Shown here: in pieces, positions 62,747 to 64,000 of the stretch | Position numbering within the stretch: position 1 is the first letter of the stretch | Layout: every line of letters starts with the position of its first letter | Assembly (NCBI RefSeq): GCF_016461825.1 | Contig: NZ_JAEMNU010000150.1 | Coordinates: 1-64,000 of the forward strand | DNA from: Rugamonas violacea | GTDB taxonomy: Bacteria; Pseudomonadota; Gammaproteobacteria; Burkholderiales; Burkholderiaceae_D | Direction: 5' to 3' | Length of the DNA: 64,000 nt | The notes under the pieces: generated by a model | Seen by the model: only the letters and a program-made list of their open reading frames with translations | Told to the model about the DNA's origin: nothing | Database searches by the model: none | Translations under genes and position numbers: made by a program

Positions 62747-63001
62747 TCACGCGTGCAGCAGCGGGTGCTCGAGGTCTTGGATGGCGGCGTAGACGTCGAT
62801 GATGCGGTTCTCGACGCGCCGCTCCTGCGCGCCCGACTCGGGGATACGCATGCCGCGGTCCCGGGGGAACTTGCCACGCGGCAGGATCTTGCGGCGCGCC
62901 ACGTCCGTCAGGTCGGGCACCAAGCATTCAACCTCGCTGCCGCGCTGCCCGTTGAGCCGGCAGTCCATATCGGTGTCGGTGAAATTCTCGCGGATGGCCA
63001 T
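62747..63001 (-). pseudogene. Decayed puuA (glutamine-synthetase-like) remnant
   Basis: From ATG 63001 an 84-codon frame matches four separate parts of the intact PuuA at 51199-52569, in order: the N-terminal 56 residues (MAIRENFTDTDMD ... RGMRIPE), then SGAQERRVENRI, then IDVYAAIQDLEH, then LLHA. Hundreds of residues of the catalytic domain are missing. Each junction lies on short homology seen in the intact gene (see findings). No complete active site remains, so the product cannot be a ligase. The frame has stayed open, which may be chance. Confidence 0.85.
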
Positions 63002-63081
63002 TGCACTCTCGACGGTCATGACCGCGCGATCGACGGGCTAATTTGGCATAGTCCCAAACAGATAACGATGGTCCGCCGCCG

Positions 63082-63336
63082 TCACTTCTGCGCCGTGGCC
63101 TGGGCCGGCAACTGGATGACGATGGGCGCCGGCGACGAATAGGCGAACGCCTTGGGGACGGCATTGTTGAGCACGAAGGTCATCACCGTGATCGCCACGG
63201 CCGACATGGCGATGGCCGTGCCGACGATCCACTTGACCAGTTCGGCCGTGGCTTTATGCATAGAGGCGTCCAGTTTCGCTTCCAGCGCGCCCATCCGGGC
63301 TTCGAGCAATTCTTTCGATACGGGTTCCATCGCCAT
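63082..63336 (-). CDS. Small membrane protein with coiled-coil start
   Basis: An 84-residue protein of unknown function. The first 35 residues are a charged helix, VSKELLEARMGALEAKLDAS, then one transmembrane helix, IVGTAIAMSAVAITVMTFVL, and a short Pro/Ala-rich end. The layout resembles DUF1640-like coiled-coil membrane proteins. The start could be 63336 or 63330. It stands alone between the puuA remnant and nasA. Confidence 0.6.
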   Translation of the reverse strand: MAMEPVSKELLEARMGALEAKLDASMHKATAELVKWIVGTAIAMSAVAITVMTFVLNNAVPKAFAYSSPAPIVIQLPAQATAQK

Positions 63337-63387
63337 CTCCGTCGCCGCCCTGATTGGAAGGATGGGGATAGTTTACACCCGACGAAG

Positions 63388-63416
63388 AAAAACGCGGCAC
63401 GCCGGCCGCCGTTTTT
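63388..63416 (-). terminator. Probable nasA terminator
   Basis: AAAAACGCGGC and GCCGCCGTTTTT pair with one bulge; on the minus strand it ends in U5. About 35 bases downstream of the nasA stop. Confidence 0.6.
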
Positions 63417-63450
63417 GCGGCGGCACAAGGCGGTCCCCTGTCCCCAAGAA

Positions 63451-64000
63451 TCAGGAAGCGGCCTCGGCCAGCGTTTCGACCAGCAGCATCTTGATCTCCG
63501 GCACGCAGGAGCCGCAGTTGCCGCCGGCCTTCACACAGGCCGTCACCTGCGCCACGCTGCTCAGATCCTGGCTGCGGATGGCCTCGCAGATGGTGTTGCG
63601 GCCGACGCCGAAGCAGGAGCAGACGGTCGGCCCGGCGTCGGCGCCTTTCTCCACCGGCTGCCCGACCAGCAGGCCGACGCGGTCGATTTCGCTCAGCCGC
63701 TCCTTGCCGAACAGGCTGGCCAGCCAGGCGCGCGAGGGCATGTCCTGGCGCGGCGAGACGAAGACGCACTGGTCGATGCGGTCCTGGTTCAAATGCACGG
63801 CGCGGTAGACGCCGGCGCTGCGGTCCTCGTATTCGAGCCAGTCGGCGTCCTCGCTGTCGACGCCGAGCAGTGCGCGCGCCCAGGCGCCGAAATCGCCGAT
63901 GGTGTTGCGGCCGGCCAGTTCGTAACGGGCGAAGTCGCGGCCCTGGATGCGCGTCCAATGCGCAACCGCGTCCAGCCCCAGCTCCTTGCGGCTGAGGATG
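63451..64000 (-). CDS. nasA: Assimilatory nitrate reductase, C-terminal part (runs off the window)
   Basis: The visible 183 residues are the C-terminus of a molybdopterin nitrate reductase of the NasA type. The window edge cuts the N-terminal part. RALLGVDSEDADWLEYEDRS and LASLFGKERLSEIDRVGLL precede a BFD-like [2Fe-2S] domain with cysteines in CSCFGV and GGNCGSC. That domain feeds electrons in NADH- or flavodoxin-linked forms. Needs the molybdenum cofactor made with mog. Confidence 0.85.
   Translation of the reverse strand, partial: ILSRKELGLDAVAHWTRIQGRDFARYELAGRNTIGDFGAWARALLGVDSEDADWLEYEDRSAGVYRAVHLNQDRIDQCVFVSPRQDMPSRAWLASLFGKERLSEIDRVGLLVGQPVEKGADAGPTVCSCFGVGRNTICEAIRSQDLSSVAQVTACVKAGGNCGSCVPEIKMLLVETLAEAAS

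Overview
The window is 64 kb of GC-rich, densely coded DNA from the chromosome of a betaproteobacterium, most likely an Oxalobacteraceae relative (Massilia/Duganella/Janthinobacterium type). That placement is inferred from protein resemblance and from gene neighbourhoods such as darP-mog beside pmbA, purM beside a PerM-like permease and hda, and pcnB-folK-panB. No database search was possible. I see no rRNA, tRNA, CRISPR array, transposase or prophage. Both window ends lie in ordinary chromosome, and the last gene (nasA-like) runs off the right edge.

0-11.8 kb holds general metabolism and housekeeping: an FAH-family hydrolase, a class III aminotransferase, a carboxymuconolactone decarboxylase-like protein, a darP-mog-esterase operon divergent from pmbA, an orphan TRAP-type binding protein, a solute-binding protein, and a LysR/MFS divergent pair. 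11.8-16.3 kb is a tight five-gene minus-strand operon behind a good Fur-box candidate: di-haem peroxidase lipoprotein, porin, FMN-binding protein with a flavinylation motif, ApbE, and a His-rich four-helix membrane protein. It looks like an iron-controlled envelope flavin/haem redox system. 16.5-19.2 kb has a small membrane protein, a hypoxanthine-type DNA glycosylase, recX and recA with an SOS box.

19.4-29.7 kb carries a translationally coupled response regulator, sensor kinase, DUF4212 protein and sodium:solute symporter, then two tandem S9 peptidases and a PPi-type phosphofructokinase. 29.8-37.4 kb has a frameshifted cache-domain gene, purM, a PerM-like permease, hda, a HAD phosphatase, pcnB, folK, a DMT protein and panB.

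37.5-63.0 kb is a polyamine (putrescine) uptake and catabolism island. It has three glutamine-synthetase-like ligases and a decayed fourth, three class III aminotransferases including gabT, aldehyde dehydrogenases puuC and gabD, the glutamine amidotransferase-like hydrolase puuD, a MocR regulator, an MFS carrier, a DUF3138-type porin, a complete potFGHI transporter and a second potGHI copy without potF. Together these would import putrescine, glutamylate or transaminate it, oxidise it to GABA and feed succinate to the TCA cycle. No PuuB-type oxidase is present. A candidate operator resembling AGTATCGAT recurs upstream of mocR, gabT and potF.

Two families of intergenic palindromes run through the window. 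Family I (ten copies, core GGGGTCAGACCC / GGGTCTGACCCC) is dispersed and concentrated in the polyamine island. Family II has long 25-bp arms and occurs twice.
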